A stretch of 64,000 bases of DNA from Microbispora catharanthi (GCF_006334915.2 NZ_VDMA02000016.1:124001-188000); one strand, 5' to 3'. Numbered from the stretch's first letter, positions 53,793-62,680 are shown. Notes: generated by a model not told the origin, from the letters alone. Numbers and translations are program-made.

Positions 53793-53919
53793 TCGGCTCC
53801 CGGTCGGAGGCGGGGCACGCCCGTCCTTCTCCCGGGTTACCCGCGTTGGTCCTTCCGGCGGATGTCGCACCCGTTGGGCGACGGCAGAATGGGTGCTGTT
53901 ACCGCGTTGAGGGAGTGAG

Positions 53920-54561
53920 ATGCACGTCGACGAGTGGCTGCAGACCATCCCGTCCGTCTGGGTCTACGTGCTCGTGGGCGCCGTCATCGGGCTGGAGAGC
54001 CTGGGCATCCCGCTCCCGGGTGAGATCGTGCTGGTGAGCGCCGCGCTGCTGTCGTCCAGAGGGGTCGTGGACCCTTTGGTCGTCGGGCTCTGCGCGAGCG
54101 GCGGCGCGATCGTGGGGGACTCCATCGGCTATCTGATCGGCCGCAAGGGCGGACGGGCGCTGTTCGACCGGCTGGGACGGCGCTTCCCCAAACACTTCGG
54201 CCCCGCGCACATCGCCAGGGCGGAGCACATGTTCAACCGCCACGGGATGTGGGCGGTGTTCTTCGGCCGCTTCATCGCCCTGCTGCGGATCCTCGCCGGG
54301 CCGCTGGCCGGGGCCCTGCACATGCCGTACTGGCGCTTCCTCGTCGCCAACGTCCTCGGCGGCGTCGCGTGGGCGGGCGGGACCACGGCCGGGGTCTACT
54401 ACCTGGGCGTGGTGGCCGACAAGTGGCTCAAGGGCTTCTCCTGGGTGGGGCTGGTGGTCGCCGTCCTGGTCGGCATCGGCACCACCCTGTGGCTCAAGCG
54501 CAAGGCCGCCAAGGCCGCGAGCGAGGAGGAGACCGTGCCGGAGACCGTCAGCGCCTCGTAG
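53920..54561 (+). CDS. DedA family membrane protein
   Basis: The 213-residue membrane protein has the DedA/VTT features: GLESLGIPLPGEIVLVSAALL near the N-terminus, GDSIGYLIGRKGG, and the re-entrant motif FFGRFIALLRILAGPLAGALHMPYWRFL. DedA proteins are scramblase-like lipid carriers, including undecaprenyl phosphate flippases. GAGGGAGTG precedes ATG 53920. Which lipid is handled here is not known. Confidence 0.92.
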   Translation: MHVDEWLQTIPSVWVYVLVGAVIGLESLGIPLPGEIVLVSAALLSSRGVVDPLVVGLCASGGAIVGDSIGYLIGRKGGRALFDRLGRRFPKHFGPAHIARAEHMFNRHGMWAVFFGRFIALLRILAGPLAGALHMPYWRFLVANVLGGVAWAGGTTAGVYYLGVVADKWLKGFSWVGLVVAVLVGIGTTLWLKRKAAKAASEEETVPETVSAS

Positions 54562-54616
54562 CGCGCCGTCCGTTTCCCGCCAGCCCTCCGGACGGCCGCA
54601 CGGCCACGATGAGGGC

Positions 54617-55159
54617 ATGACGTTCGAGATCAGGGCCATCGCGCCCGACGTGCTTGACCAGATCAGGAAGACCGACGACGCCGGGCGGAGGCCGCGCCGG
54701 ATCGTCGAGGAGGAGGGCGGCAGCCCGCTGCGCTGCTGCCTGCGCCGCTCCCGGCCCGGGGAGGCGGTCCTGCTCGCGGCCTACGCGCCGCTGCGCCGCT
54801 GGGCGGTGGAGACCGGCGCCGACCCCGGGGCGTACGAGGAGGTCGGGCCGGTGTTCGTCCACGAGGAGCCGTGCGAGGGCCCCCAGTCGAAGACAGGGCC
54901 CGGCTACCCGGCGGCGATGGGCGGCCCGCGCCGGGTCTTCCGCACCTACCGCGCCGACGGCTCCATCCTGAACGGGCACCTCGTGGATGGGCACCAGTCG
55001 GCCGACCCCGTCGCGGCGTCGATCCTGCTGGACACCCTGCTGGAGGACCCCGAGACGGCGGTGGTCCACGTGCGGGCCGTGGAGTTCGGCTGTTTCCTGT
55101 TCGAGGTACGGCGCGGGGTGTTGGAGAATCCCACTACGAGCGATGCGCCGGTTCGTTGA
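54617..55159 (+). CDS. DUF1203 domain-containing protein
   Basis: The 180-residue protein matches DUF1203: RAIAPDVLDQIRKTDDAGRRP, PLRCCLRRSRPGEAVLLAAY, GPVFVHEEPC and the terminal VVHVRAVEFGCFLFEVRR. The family has no known activity; members are soluble single-domain proteins. It lies between dedA and the serine hydrolase gene with separate spacing. Confidence 0.85.
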   Translation: MTFEIRAIAPDVLDQIRKTDDAGRRPRRIVEEEGGSPLRCCLRRSRPGEAVLLAAYAPLRRWAVETGADPGAYEEVGPVFVHEEPCEGPQSKTGPGYPAAMGGPRRVFRTYRADGSILNGHLVDGHQSADPVAASILLDTLLEDPETAVVHVRAVEFGCFLFEVRRGVLENPTTSDAPVR

Positions 55160-55232
55160 GGTGGACGAAGCAGCGGCGGGAAAGGACGCCTAGCGTTCGG
55201 GCAACGGCCCGGCGACGAAAGGACCCCCTCCG

Positions 55233-56564
55233 ATGGCTGACGTGGCAGGACGATGGCAGACCCGGCTCGGTGAGCTGATCGCCGAGTACGAGGTGCCCGG
55301 TGCGACCCTGGCCTTCCTGCACGAGGGAGAGGTCCACGAGTTCGCCGCCGGAGTGCTGAACGTCGCCACCGGCGTCGAGGCGACCCCCGACTCGCTCTTC
55401 CAGATCGGCTCGATAACGAAGCTGTGGACGGCGACGCAGATCATGCTGCTGGCCGAGCAGGGGCGGGTCACCCTCGACACCCCGGTGCGGGAGATCCTGC
55501 CGGAGTTCCGGGTCGCGGACCCGGAGGTGTCCAAGACGGTCACGCTCCGGCACCTGCTGTCGCACACCTCGGGCATCGACGGCGACCTGTTCCTCGACAC
55601 CGGCAGAGGCGACGACTGCCTGGAGAAGTACGTCGAGGCGTGCGCGGACCTCGCGCAGATCCACCCGCTCGGCGCCACCCACTCGTACTGCAACTCCGGC
55701 CTGTCCATCGCGGGCCGGGCGGTCGAGCGCCTGACCGGCAAGGTGTGGGACGCCGCGCTGCGCGAGCAGGTCGTCGAGCCCCTGGGCCTGACCCACACCT
55801 GGACCCTGCCGGAGGACGTCCTGCGCTTCCGCGCGGCCATGGGCCACATGGGCGGCGCGCCCGCGCCGATGTGGGGCCTGATGCGCTCGGCCGGGCCCGC
55901 CGGGCTGATCTGCGCCCGCGCCGCCGACGTCGTGGCGTTCGCCCGCGCCCACCTCGACGGAGGCCTGCTGGCCGACCCGCGGGCGATGTGGGAGCCGCAG
56001 GTGGACGTCCCCAACCCGCACACGCTGGGCCGGCAGTGGGGGATCGGCTGGATCCTCGACGAGTGGGACGGCCGCCGGGTGATCTCCCACGGCGGCAACA
56101 CGATCGGCCAGGCGGCCATGCTCTGGGCGGTCCCCGGCACGGGCACGGTCGTGTGCGTGCTGGCCAACGGCGGCCAGACCGGCGCCTTCCAGCACGCCGT
56201 GGCCACCGAGCTGTTCGCCGACCTGCTCGGCCTGACCGTCCCGCCCGTGCTCGGCCCGCCGGCCGAGCCGTACGAGACCGACGTGGAGCGGTACGCCGGG
56301 GTCTACGAGCGGGCCGGCATGCGCATCACGATGACCGTGCGCGACGGAGCGCTCGCGACGCACATGGAGGCCACGGGCGCCCTCGCCGGCGCGCAGCCGC
56401 CCATGGACTTCGACCTCGTGCCGGTGGACGACGTCACCTTCGTCGGCCGCCCGGAGGGGCAGCCCGACTGGTGGTCGGCGGTGTTCTTCCAGCTCGCCGA
56501 CGGCACGCCGTACGTCCACCTCGGCGCGCGGGCCACGCCCAGGATCGGCCGAGGCGGGGAATGA
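55233..56564 (+). CDS. Serine hydrolase, beta-lactamase class C/PBP-like
   Basis: The 443-residue protein has the class C/esterase triad: SxxK as SITK (QIGSITKLW, about residue 65), YxN as YCN (THSYCNSGLSI) and HxG as HGGN (RVISHGGNTIG). A C-terminal lipocalin-like beta domain follows (RYAGVYERAGMRITM). There is no signal peptide, so a cytoplasmic esterase or peptidase is likelier than a beta-lactamase. Its stop overlaps the ATG of the PucR regulator (ATGA), linking their expression. Confidence 0.9.
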   Translation: MADVAGRWQTRLGELIAEYEVPGATLAFLHEGEVHEFAAGVLNVATGVEATPDSLFQIGSITKLWTATQIMLLAEQGRVTLDTPVREILPEFRVADPEVSKTVTLRHLLSHTSGIDGDLFLDTGRGDDCLEKYVEACADLAQIHPLGATHSYCNSGLSIAGRAVERLTGKVWDAALREQVVEPLGLTHTWTLPEDVLRFRAAMGHMGGAPAPMWGLMRSAGPAGLICARAADVVAFARAHLDGGLLADPRAMWEPQVDVPNPHTLGRQWGIGWILDEWDGRRVISHGGNTIGQAAMLWAVPGTGTVVCVLANGGQTGAFQHAVATELFADLLGLTVPPVLGPPAEPYETDVERYAGVYERAGMRITMTVRDGALATHMEATGALAGAQPPMDFDLVPVDDVTFVGRPEGQPDWWSAVFFQLADGTPYVHLGARATPRIGRGGE

Positions 56565-58156
56565 GCGCACGGCCGCGCGCCAGCCTGCGCCGGGTCCTGG
56601 AGGATCTCGGCAGCACCGTGCTCGACGTGGCCGCCTCACCCGGTGACCTCGACGCCGAGGTCACCGGGGTGCACATCTACGACCCCCTCGACGAGCCGCT
56701 GCTTCAGGAGGGGGCTCTCGTGCTCGCCGTCGGGGTGGACTCGGCCGAGCGGATCCGGGCCCTGCTCGACGCGGCCGGTCCGGCGGCCGGCATCGTCGTC
56801 AAGCAGCCGGTGGAGGTGGACGAGCCGCTCCGCGCGAAGGTCCTGGAGACCGGGGTCGCCGTGCTCGGCCTCACCCGCGCCGCCTCCTGGGCCCAGGTGG
56901 CGGCGCTGCTGCGCTCCCTGCTGGCCGAGCTCCGGGGTGAAGGCGATCTCGCCGAGCCGGGAGAGCCCCCGCCGGACGGCCTGTTCTCACTGGCCAACGC
57001 CGTGTGCGCGCTGCTGGACGCGCCGGTGACCATCGAGGACCGCTCCTCGCGCGTGCTGGCCTACTCCGAGCGCCAGGAGGAGGCCGACCCCGGGCGGGTG
57101 GCCACCGTGCTCGGCCGTCAGGTGCCGGAGCGGTATCGGCGGATGCTGGAGGAAGGCGGCGTCTTCCGCCGGCTCTACCAGAGCCGCGAGCCGATCTACA
57201 TCGAACTCGACGACGAGGGGATCAACCGGGCGGCGGTGGCCGTCCGCTCGGGGGACGAGATCCTCGGCTCCATCTGGGCCGCGGTGCGCGAGCCGCTCAG
57301 CGAGCAGCGGCGGCGCGCCCTCGCCGACGCCGCCAAGATCGTCGCCTTGCAGCTCCTGCGGCAGCGCGCCGGGGCCGACACCAGCAGGCGGCTGCGCGCC
57401 GACCTGCTGTCGACCGTGCTCGCCGGCGGCCGTGACGCGGCGGAGGCTGCGGGCCGTCTGGGCGTGGCGAGCGAGCGCCTGTGCGTGCTCGCGGCCCAGC
57501 TCACCGAGGAGACCTACGACGACGCCGCCCGGCTGGAGGGCGACAGGCAGCGGTTCTGCGACGCCCTCGCGCTGCACGTCGGGGCCATCCACCCCAGGGC
57601 CGCCGCCGCGCTGGTCGGCTCGGTGGCCTACGCCGTGCTGCCCCTGCAGGCCGGCGGGCAGGAGGAGACGCGGGCCGTACGCGTGGCGGAGAGCTTCCTG
57701 ACCAGGGTCGGCCCCCGGCACGCGGCCAACATCGGCGTGGGGCGCCTGGCGGCCGACCTCACCGAGGTGGCCAGGTCGCGGGCCGACGCCGACCGGGCGC
57801 TGCGGGTGCTGCGCGCCAGGAGCGCCTCCGGCCAGGTGGCCGGGTATACGAGCGTGCACTTCGAGGCGTTGCTGCTCCAGCTGGCCGATCTGGTCAGGGC
57901 GGAGAAGCAGGCGCCCACCGGGCCGTACGAGCGGCTGCTCGCGTACGACGCCGAGCACGGCGGCGAGCTGGTCGCCACCCTGCGGGCCTACCTGGACGCC
58001 TTCGGCGACGTCAACGCCGCCGCCGCGCGGGTCCACGTGCACCCCAACACCTTCCGCTACCGCCTCAAGCGGCTGACCGAGATCGGCGGGCTGGACCTGG
58101 CCGACTCGGACGCGCGGCTCGGCGTCATGCTCCAGATGCGGATCTTCGGCCGATAG
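56561..58156 (+). CDS. PucR family transcriptional regulator
   Basis: The 531-residue protein has an N-terminal PucR domain (LRRVLEDLGSTVLDVAASP, VTGVHIYDPLDEPLLQEGALVLAVG), a GAF-like middle and a C-terminal GGDEF-like segment. The PucR C-terminal helix-turn-helix (FGDVNAAAARVHVHPNTFRYRLKRLTEIGGLDL) closes it. Such regulators control purine, amino-acid or other catabolic genes in response to nitrogen compounds. It overlaps the serine hydrolase gene, so that hydrolase may be its target or share its regulon. GAGGCGGGGA precedes ATG 56561. Confidence 0.9.
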   Translation: MSARPRASLRRVLEDLGSTVLDVAASPGDLDAEVTGVHIYDPLDEPLLQEGALVLAVGVDSAERIRALLDAAGPAAGIVVKQPVEVDEPLRAKVLETGVAVLGLTRAASWAQVAALLRSLLAELRGEGDLAEPGEPPPDGLFSLANAVCALLDAPVTIEDRSSRVLAYSERQEEADPGRVATVLGRQVPERYRRMLEEGGVFRRLYQSREPIYIELDDEGINRAAVAVRSGDEILGSIWAAVREPLSEQRRRALADAAKIVALQLLRQRAGADTSRRLRADLLSTVLAGGRDAAEAAGRLGVASERLCVLAAQLTEETYDDAARLEGDRQRFCDALALHVGAIHPRAAAALVGSVAYAVLPLQAGGQEETRAVRVAESFLTRVGPRHAANIGVGRLAADLTEVARSRADADRALRVLRARSASGQVAGYTSVHFEALLLQLADLVRAEKQAPTGPYERLLAYDAEHGGELVATLRAYLDAFGDVNAAAARVHVHPNTFRYRLKRLTEIGGLDLADSDARLGVMLQMRIFGR

Positions 58157-58212
58157 CACGACGAGCGCGGGAAGCCCGGTGAGGCGACTCGCGCGGCTGG
58201 AATCAGCAACGT

Positions 58213-58273
58213 GCAACCAATGGTTGCGCTAGCGCCACCCTCCTGGATAACCTCATGTGCAACCAAACGTTGC
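58213..58273. promoter_or_regulatory. Promoter with two ArsR-type operators
   Basis: GCAACCAATGGTTGC (58213-58227) is a perfect palindrome with 7-bp arms. GCAACCAAACGTTGC (58259-58273) is an imperfect copy 46 bp on. TTGCGC (58224-58229) and GATAAC (58246-58251) between them give a -35/-10 with a 16-bp spacer, so the two sites bracket the promoter. The downstream ArsR protein is the obvious candidate to bind. Confidence 0.75.
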
Positions 58274-58284
58274 AGGAGGCTGAC

Positions 58285-58746
58285 GTGGAGTTCGGCACAA
58301 TCGAGCGCGAGATCTACATCGAGGCGTCGCCGGAGATCGTCTTCGAGGTGGTGAGCAGTCCCGACCACCTCAAGGAGTGGTGGCCGGACGACGCCCGGTA
58401 CGAGCCGGCGCCCGGGGCGGCAGGGGAGATCGTCTTCGGTGACCGCGACGCCGGCGGGGCGGTGGTGTCGTTCACCGTCCTCGACGTGCGGCCGCCGCGG
58501 ACGTTCTCGTTCCGCTGGACGCATCCGGCCGGTGAGGTGGCGGCCGAGGGCAACTCGCTGCTGGTCACCTTCGACCTGACTCCCTCTGGCGGCGGGACGC
58601 TGCTCAAGATGACCGAGTCCGGCTTCCGCGAGATGGGCTGGGAGGTCGCCGTCTTGGAGCAGCAGTACCGGGAGCACGTCACCGGCTGGGACTTCTACCT
58701 GCCGCGGCTGGCGGCGTACGTCGCGACGCTGCGGGTGCGGCCGTGA
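58285..58746 (+). CDS. SRPBCC family protein (AHSA1-like)
   Basis: The 153-residue protein with an AHSA1/START-like fold begins FGTIEREIYIEASPEIVFEVV, with LKEWWPDDARYEP and TLLKMTESGF. AGGAGG lies before GTG 58285; an earlier ATG at 58255 lies inside the operator. Proteins of this kind are commonly paired with ArsR regulators. They may bind a hydrophobic ligand or act as activators of an ATPase, but no role is known here. Its stop overlaps the GTG of the ArsR gene. Confidence 0.85.
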   Translation: MEFGTIEREIYIEASPEIVFEVVSSPDHLKEWWPDDARYEPAPGAAGEIVFGDRDAGGAVVSFTVLDVRPPRTFSFRWTHPAGEVAAEGNSLLVTFDLTPSGGGTLLKMTESGFREMGWEVAVLEQQYREHVTGWDFYLPRLAAYVATLRVRP

Positions 58747-59093
58747 GCGTCGCGGCGGCCGAGAGCGTGGACGACGACCTCTGGTCGGCGATCGGAGACC
58801 CGACCCGGCGCCGGATGCTCGACCTGCTGCTCATCGAGGGCGACGGCACCGCGACCTCGCTGGCCCAGCGGCTCCCGGTCACCCGTCAGGCGGTGGCCAA
58901 GCACCTCGGTGTCCTCGACCGGGCCGGCCTGGTCCGGGGGACGCCGGCGGGCCGGGAGAAGCGGTATCGGGTGGACGACGCCCAGCTCGCCCGCGCGGTG
59001 GCCCAGCTGTCGTCCGTCGGCGCGGCGTGGGACGCCCGGCTGCAGCGGATCAAGCGGATCGCCGAGGCGATCCAGCGCACCCAACAGGACTGA
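58743..59093 (+). CDS. ArsR family transcriptional regulator
   Basis: The 116-residue winged helix protein has LWSAIGDPTRRRMLDLLL and LAQRLPVTRQAVAKHLGVLDRAGLV, and no metal-binding cysteine cluster, so it is not a classic arsenic sensor. GTG 58743 overlaps the upstream stop. It is very likely the repressor of its own operon through the two GCAACC palindromes upstream; inducer unknown. Confidence 0.9.
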   Translation: MSVAAAESVDDDLWSAIGDPTRRRMLDLLLIEGDGTATSLAQRLPVTRQAVAKHLGVLDRAGLVRGTPAGREKRYRVDDAQLARAVAQLSSVGAAWDARLQRIKRIAEAIQRTQQD

Positions 59094-59114
59094 CGAGACC
59101 AAGGAGAATCGAAG

Positions 59115-59558
59115 ATGGCAGACATCCTGCACAGGATCGGGGTCAAGAGCCCGTCGCCGGAGAAGGTGTACGACGCGCTGACGACCGTCGAGGGCCTCGC
59201 CGGCTGGTGGACCGACGACACGAAGGGGAGCGGCGACGTCGGCGGCGTGCTCGAGTTCCGGTTCCCGCCCGGCGGCTTCGACATGGAGGTCGTCGAGCTG
59301 GCTCCGTCCGAGCGGGTGGTGTGGCGGGTGGCCGACGGCCCCGAGGAATGGGTCGGGACGACGATCGACTGGCACCTCCGCCAGGACGGCGACTACACGA
59401 TCGTGCTGTTCACGCACCGGGGCTGGAAGGAGCCCGTGGAGTTCATGCACCACTGCAGCACCAAGTGGGCCACGTTCCTGATGAGCCTGAAGTCCCTGGT
59501 GGAGACCGGCGAGGGCGCGCCGTCGCCGCGGGACGTGCAGATCAGCGACTGGCACTGA
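59115..59558 (+). CDS. SRPBCC family protein
   Basis: The 147-residue second START-like protein of the operon has ILHRIGVKSPSPEKVYDAL, GLAGWWTDDTKG, VIDWHL-like TTIDWHLRQDG and a terminal helix THRGWKEPVEFMHHCSTKW. AAGGAG precedes ATG 59115, 22 bp after the arsR stop, so the three genes form one unit. The two SRPBCC proteins are only distantly alike. Substrate unknown. Confidence 0.85.
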   Translation: MADILHRIGVKSPSPEKVYDALTTVEGLAGWWTDDTKGSGDVGGVLEFRFPPGGFDMEVVELAPSERVVWRVADGPEEWVGTTIDWHLRQDGDYTIVLFTHRGWKEPVEFMHHCSTKWATFLMSLKSLVETGEGAPSPRDVQISDWH

Positions 59559-59583
59559 GCCGTCCACGGGTGGCCTGCGGGAG

Positions 59584-60747
59584 TCAGAGCGGGATCCACT
59601 CGGTGGCGACGGTGACCTCGTCCAGCAGCGACGGGATCGGCTCGACCCCGATGCCCGGGCCGGTGGGCACGGTCAGATGCCCGTCCTCGAGCTCGAAGGG
59701 CGGTGTGATGTCGGTTCTGTAGTAGCGACGGGAGCCGGAGGTGTCGCCGGGCAGGGTGAAGCCGGGCAACGCGGCCAGCGCGACGTTGGCCGCCCGGCCG
59801 ATCCCGGTCTCCAGCATGCCGCCGCACCAGACCGCCACGCCGTGGGCGCGGCACAGGTCGTGGATGCGCCGGGCTTCGAGGTAGCCGCCGACCCGGCCGG
59901 GTTTGATGTTGACGACCGAGCAGGCGCCGAGGGAGATGGCCGCCGCCGCGTGCTCGGCGGACTCGATCGACTCGTCCAGGCACACCGGGGTGCTGATCGC
60001 GGCGGCCAGCCGGGCGTGCTGGACCATGTCGTCGTCGGCCAGCGGCTGCTCGATGAGCAGCAGGCCGAACTCGTCCAGCCGCGCCAGGTGCGGGGCGTCG
60101 GCAAGGGTGTAGGCGGCGTTCGCGTCGACCTGCAGCGGCAGCTCGGGCCCGAAACGCTCGCGCACGGCGCGTACGGGCTCCAGATCCCAGCCGGGCTGGA
60201 TCTTGAGCTTGACGCGGACGTAGCCCTCGTCCAGGTAGCCGGCGACGGCGTCGAGCAGTTCGGGGACGGAGTTCATGATGCCGACAGAGACCCCGGCGGC
60301 CACCCGGCTCCTCGTGGCGCCGAGGAAGCCGGCGAGCGACTGCCCGGTGGCACGCAGGTGGGCGTCCAGCACGGCCGTCTCCAGCGCGGCCTTGGCCATG
60401 CGGTGCCCCTTGATCGGGCGCAGCGCCTCGTTGACGGCGTACGGGCCGGGGTGCGAGGGCAGCGCGGGGATCAGGAAACGGCGCAGCACGTCGGCCGCGC
60501 CTTCGGCGTACTCGGAGGAGTAGAGCGGCTGGGTCATCGCCACGCACTCGCCCCAGCCCTCGGCGTCGGGCGTGACGACGCGCAGCAGCAGCACGTCGCG
60601 CCGCGTCTCGGTGCCGAAGGACGTGCGGAACGGCGCGACCAGCGGCATCGCGATCCGCCGCAGCTCGACACCAGTGATCTTGATGCCCGTGTCTGTCATA
60701 TCCGTGGTTGTCATATCCGTGGTCTTCATCCCCGTGGTTTTCATCAC
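59584..60747 (-). CDS. N-acylamino-acid racemase / o-succinylbenzoate synthase (enolase superfamily)
   Basis: The 387-residue enolase-superfamily enzyme is of the NSAR/OSBS subgroup. The N-terminal capping domain ends at about 140. The barrel carries the catalytic lysine in VKLKIQPGWD, metal ligands in LQVDANAAY, LLIEQPL and CLDESI, and the second lysine in NIKPGRVGG. The subgroup racemises N-succinyl amino acids and often also makes o-succinylbenzoate (MenC). Its ATG overlaps the stop of a GNAT gene (ATGA). The context (GNAT, M20, M19) favours the racemase role, but no other menC is seen beside menE/B/D. The first 20 residues are four 5-residue repeats each starting with Met, so the true start may be any of them. 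Confidence 0.87.
   Translation of the reverse strand: MMKTTGMKTTDMTTTDMTDTGIKITGVELRRIAMPLVAPFRTSFGTETRRDVLLLRVVTPDAEGWGECVAMTQPLYSSEYAEGAADVLRRFLIPALPSHPGPYAVNEALRPIKGHRMAKAALETAVLDAHLRATGQSLAGFLGATRSRVAAGVSVGIMNSVPELLDAVAGYLDEGYVRVKLKIQPGWDLEPVRAVRERFGPELPLQVDANAAYTLADAPHLARLDEFGLLLIEQPLADDDMVQHARLAAAISTPVCLDESIESAEHAAAAISLGACSVVNIKPGRVGGYLEARRIHDLCRAHGVAVWCGGMLETGIGRAANVALAALPGFTLPGDTSGSRRYYRTDITPPFELEDGHLTVPTGPGIGVEPIPSLLDEVTVATEWIPL
60688..60747 (-). repeat. 15-bp tandem repeat carrying four successive ATG codons
   Basis: Four 15-bp units (ATGAARACCACGGRY-like) start the racemase gene on the minus strand, encoding M-K-T-T-G, M-K-T-T-D, M-T-T-T-D and M-T-D-T-G. Each unit supplies an in-frame start. 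Confidence 0.8.
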
Positions 60748-61568
60748 AGCTCGCGGCCTTCGCCGCCTCTCCTTTCGTCGCGGGCGCCCCGGCGGACGAC
60801 GTAGCAGGACCTGTCGTGGAATCCGGTGACCCGCGCGCCGTCGCGCAGCAGGCCGCCGAGCACCTCGCGCAGGGCCAGCCGCCAGGCCCGGGCCGCGGCC
60901 GGATCCGTCACGCGCAGGGTCTCGATGTCCCCGGGCACGGCGACCAGCACCGTCTCGGCGTCGGTGCGGCCCCGCACGGGCCGGCCGCCGTCGTCGTCCA
61001 GTCCCGTGACCGCGTCCGGCGGGATCTCCACCGGGGACGGCTCACGCCGTACGGCGGCGAGCACGGGCGGTGAGGTCAGGCACCAGACGGCGAGCACCCG
61101 GTCGGACTCGTCCCCGGCGTTGATCGCGTCGCCCATGCTGCCGTAGAAGGCCGGCAGGTACTCCTCGGGCCGGGCGCCGAGCTTGGCGAGGTTGAAGTGG
61201 GCGTTGCGGCGCACCAGCGGATCGTACGTCCAGGTGATCGTCTCCAGGCCCCGGTCGAGCGCCCACTTCCGCTGGTGCAGCTTCATCGCGAAGCCGACGC
61301 CCCGCCCGGTGAGTGTTCCGGTGATGTGGGAGTGCAGCGCCCGCCGCGGCGGGGCCGCGACGAACCCGACCGACGCGCCGACCAGCCGGTCGTGCAGGTA
61401 GGCCCCCGCGACGTAGTTGCCGGCGTGCGAGAGCGCACGCAGCATCTCCACCGTGACCGGCGCACCGCCGGGATCCGGCCGCCAGATGCCGCCGAACAGG
61501 CGGCAGACCTCCTCGAACTCCCCGATGGCGTGCAACTCGCGCAGGTCGGGTTCGTCAGGGCCGCTCAT
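60744..61568 (-). CDS. GNAT family N-acetyltransferase-like protein, probable D-amino-acid N-succinyltransferase
   Basis: The 274-residue protein has a GNAT core with YLHDRLVGASVGFVA, the acyl-CoA-binding loop TGRGVGFAMKLHQRKWAL and the strand ETITWTYDPLVRRNAHFN, typical of the COG3375-type GNATs. In Geobacillus a GNAT beside NSAR and an M20 enzyme succinylates D-amino acids in a D-to-L conversion pathway. The same three neighbours here suggest the same role. GTGCGGGG precedes ATG 61568, which overlaps the M20 stop, and its own stop overlaps the racemase ATG. Confidence 0.8.
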   Translation of the reverse strand: MSGPDEPDLRELHAIGEFEEVCRLFGGIWRPDPGGAPVTVEMLRALSHAGNYVAGAYLHDRLVGASVGFVAAPPRRALHSHITGTLTGRGVGFAMKLHQRKWALDRGLETITWTYDPLVRRNAHFNLAKLGARPEEYLPAFYGSMGDAINAGDESDRVLAVWCLTSPPVLAAVRREPSPVEIPPDAVTGLDDDGGRPVRGRTDAETVLVAVPGDIETLRVTDPAAARAWRLALREVLGGLLRDGARVTGFHDRSCYVVRRGARDERRGGEGREL

Positions 61569-62680
61569 CCCCGCACCGCCTCGACCAGGCCCGCCAGCAG
61601 CGTCGTACGGCCCGGCATCTCGGCCACGACCACGTGCTCGTCGTCGGCGTGCGCGCCGCCGCCGACCGCGCCCAGCCCGTCCAAGGTGGGGCAGCCGGCC
61701 CCGGCGGTGAGGTTGCCGTCCGACGCGCCTCCGACGGCCGCGCCCGTGAGGGGAGCGAGCCCGAGGCCGGCGGCGACCCGCTGGGCGAGCGCGAACAGGC
61801 CGGCCGACGAGGCCGGTTCGAGCGGCGGGCGGTTCGGGCCGCCGAGAACCTCCAGGCGGGTGCCGGGCGTCCGGGGTGACAGCGCCCGCATCAGCGCGTC
61901 CACGCGGAGCTGGGCCGCGACGGTCGGCAGGCGGACGTCCACGGCCAGGCGGGCCAGTGCGGGCACGGTGTTCACGGTGGTGCCGCCGGACAGCAGCGTG
62001 GGCGTGACCGTCGTTCCGTCCAAGGTCCCGTCCGGGCCGTCCGCGGCCGCCATCGCGGCGACGGCGAGGATCTGGTGGGCGAGCTCGACTCCGGCGTTGG
62101 CCCCCTTGCCGGGGTCGAGGCCCGCGTGGGCGGCCCGGCCGTGCACCACGATCTCGTACGCCGAGATGCCCTTGCGTGCGGTCTTCAACGCGCCGCCCTC
62201 GGCGCTCGCCTCCAGCACGAAGGCGGCGGCGCAGCCGCGCGCCGACTCCTCGACCAGGGTGCGGGAGGACGGCGACCCGACCTCCTCGTCCCCGGTGACC
62301 AGCACGCACACGCCGTCGGGCGAGGGCAGCGCGGCCAGCGCGTGGAACATCTGCACCAGCCCCGCCTTCATGTCGAACACTCCGGGCCCCCACGCGATCC
62401 CGCCGCTGACCGACCACGGCCGCGTGCGGAGGGAGCCGATCGGCCAGACCGTGTCATGGTGACCGAGCAGCAGCACGCGCGGCTCGCCGAAGCTCCACCG
62501 CAGGTGCGTCACCCCGTCGATCACGATCGTCTCGGGAGGCACGCCGAGCAGGCGGCGTCCCTGGCCGGCGACAACGGCGGCGCTGCGGGCCACCGCCTCG
62601 TGGTCGGCGGAGAACGACTCGCAGCAGACGAGCTCCTCCAGGTCCGCGAGCATGGCAGCGGCGTTCACGGCGGTCGTCAC
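61565..62680 (-). CDS. M20 family metallopeptidase, probable N-succinyl-L-amino acid hydrolase
   Basis: The 371-residue enzyme has two-zinc M20 peptidase motifs: LLLGHHDTVWP, the bridging Asp in GPGVFDMKAG, the Glu pair in VTGDEEVGS, and the dimerisation domain with VVHGRAAHAG. C-terminal GAHADDEHVVV supplies the last histidine. ArgE/DapE/CPG2-type enzymes remove N-acyl groups from amino acids. Position between the M19 and GNAT genes points to deacylation of N-succinyl-L-amino acids. GTG 62680 and the stop at 61565 overlap both neighbours by four bases. Confidence 0.87.
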   Translation of the reverse strand: MTTAVNAAAMLADLEELVCCESFSADHEAVARSAAVVAGQGRRLLGVPPETIVIDGVTHLRWSFGEPRVLLLGHHDTVWPIGSLRTRPWSVSGGIAWGPGVFDMKAGLVQMFHALAALPSPDGVCVLVTGDEEVGSPSSRTLVEESARGCAAAFVLEASAEGGALKTARKGISAYEIVVHGRAAHAGLDPGKGANAGVELAHQILAVAAMAAADGPDGTLDGTTVTPTLLSGGTTVNTVPALARLAVDVRLPTVAAQLRVDALMRALSPRTPGTRLEVLGGPNRPPLEPASSAGLFALAQRVAAGLGLAPLTGAAVGGASDGNLTAGAGCPTLDGLGAVGGGAHADDEHVVVAEMPGRTTLLAGLVEAVRG

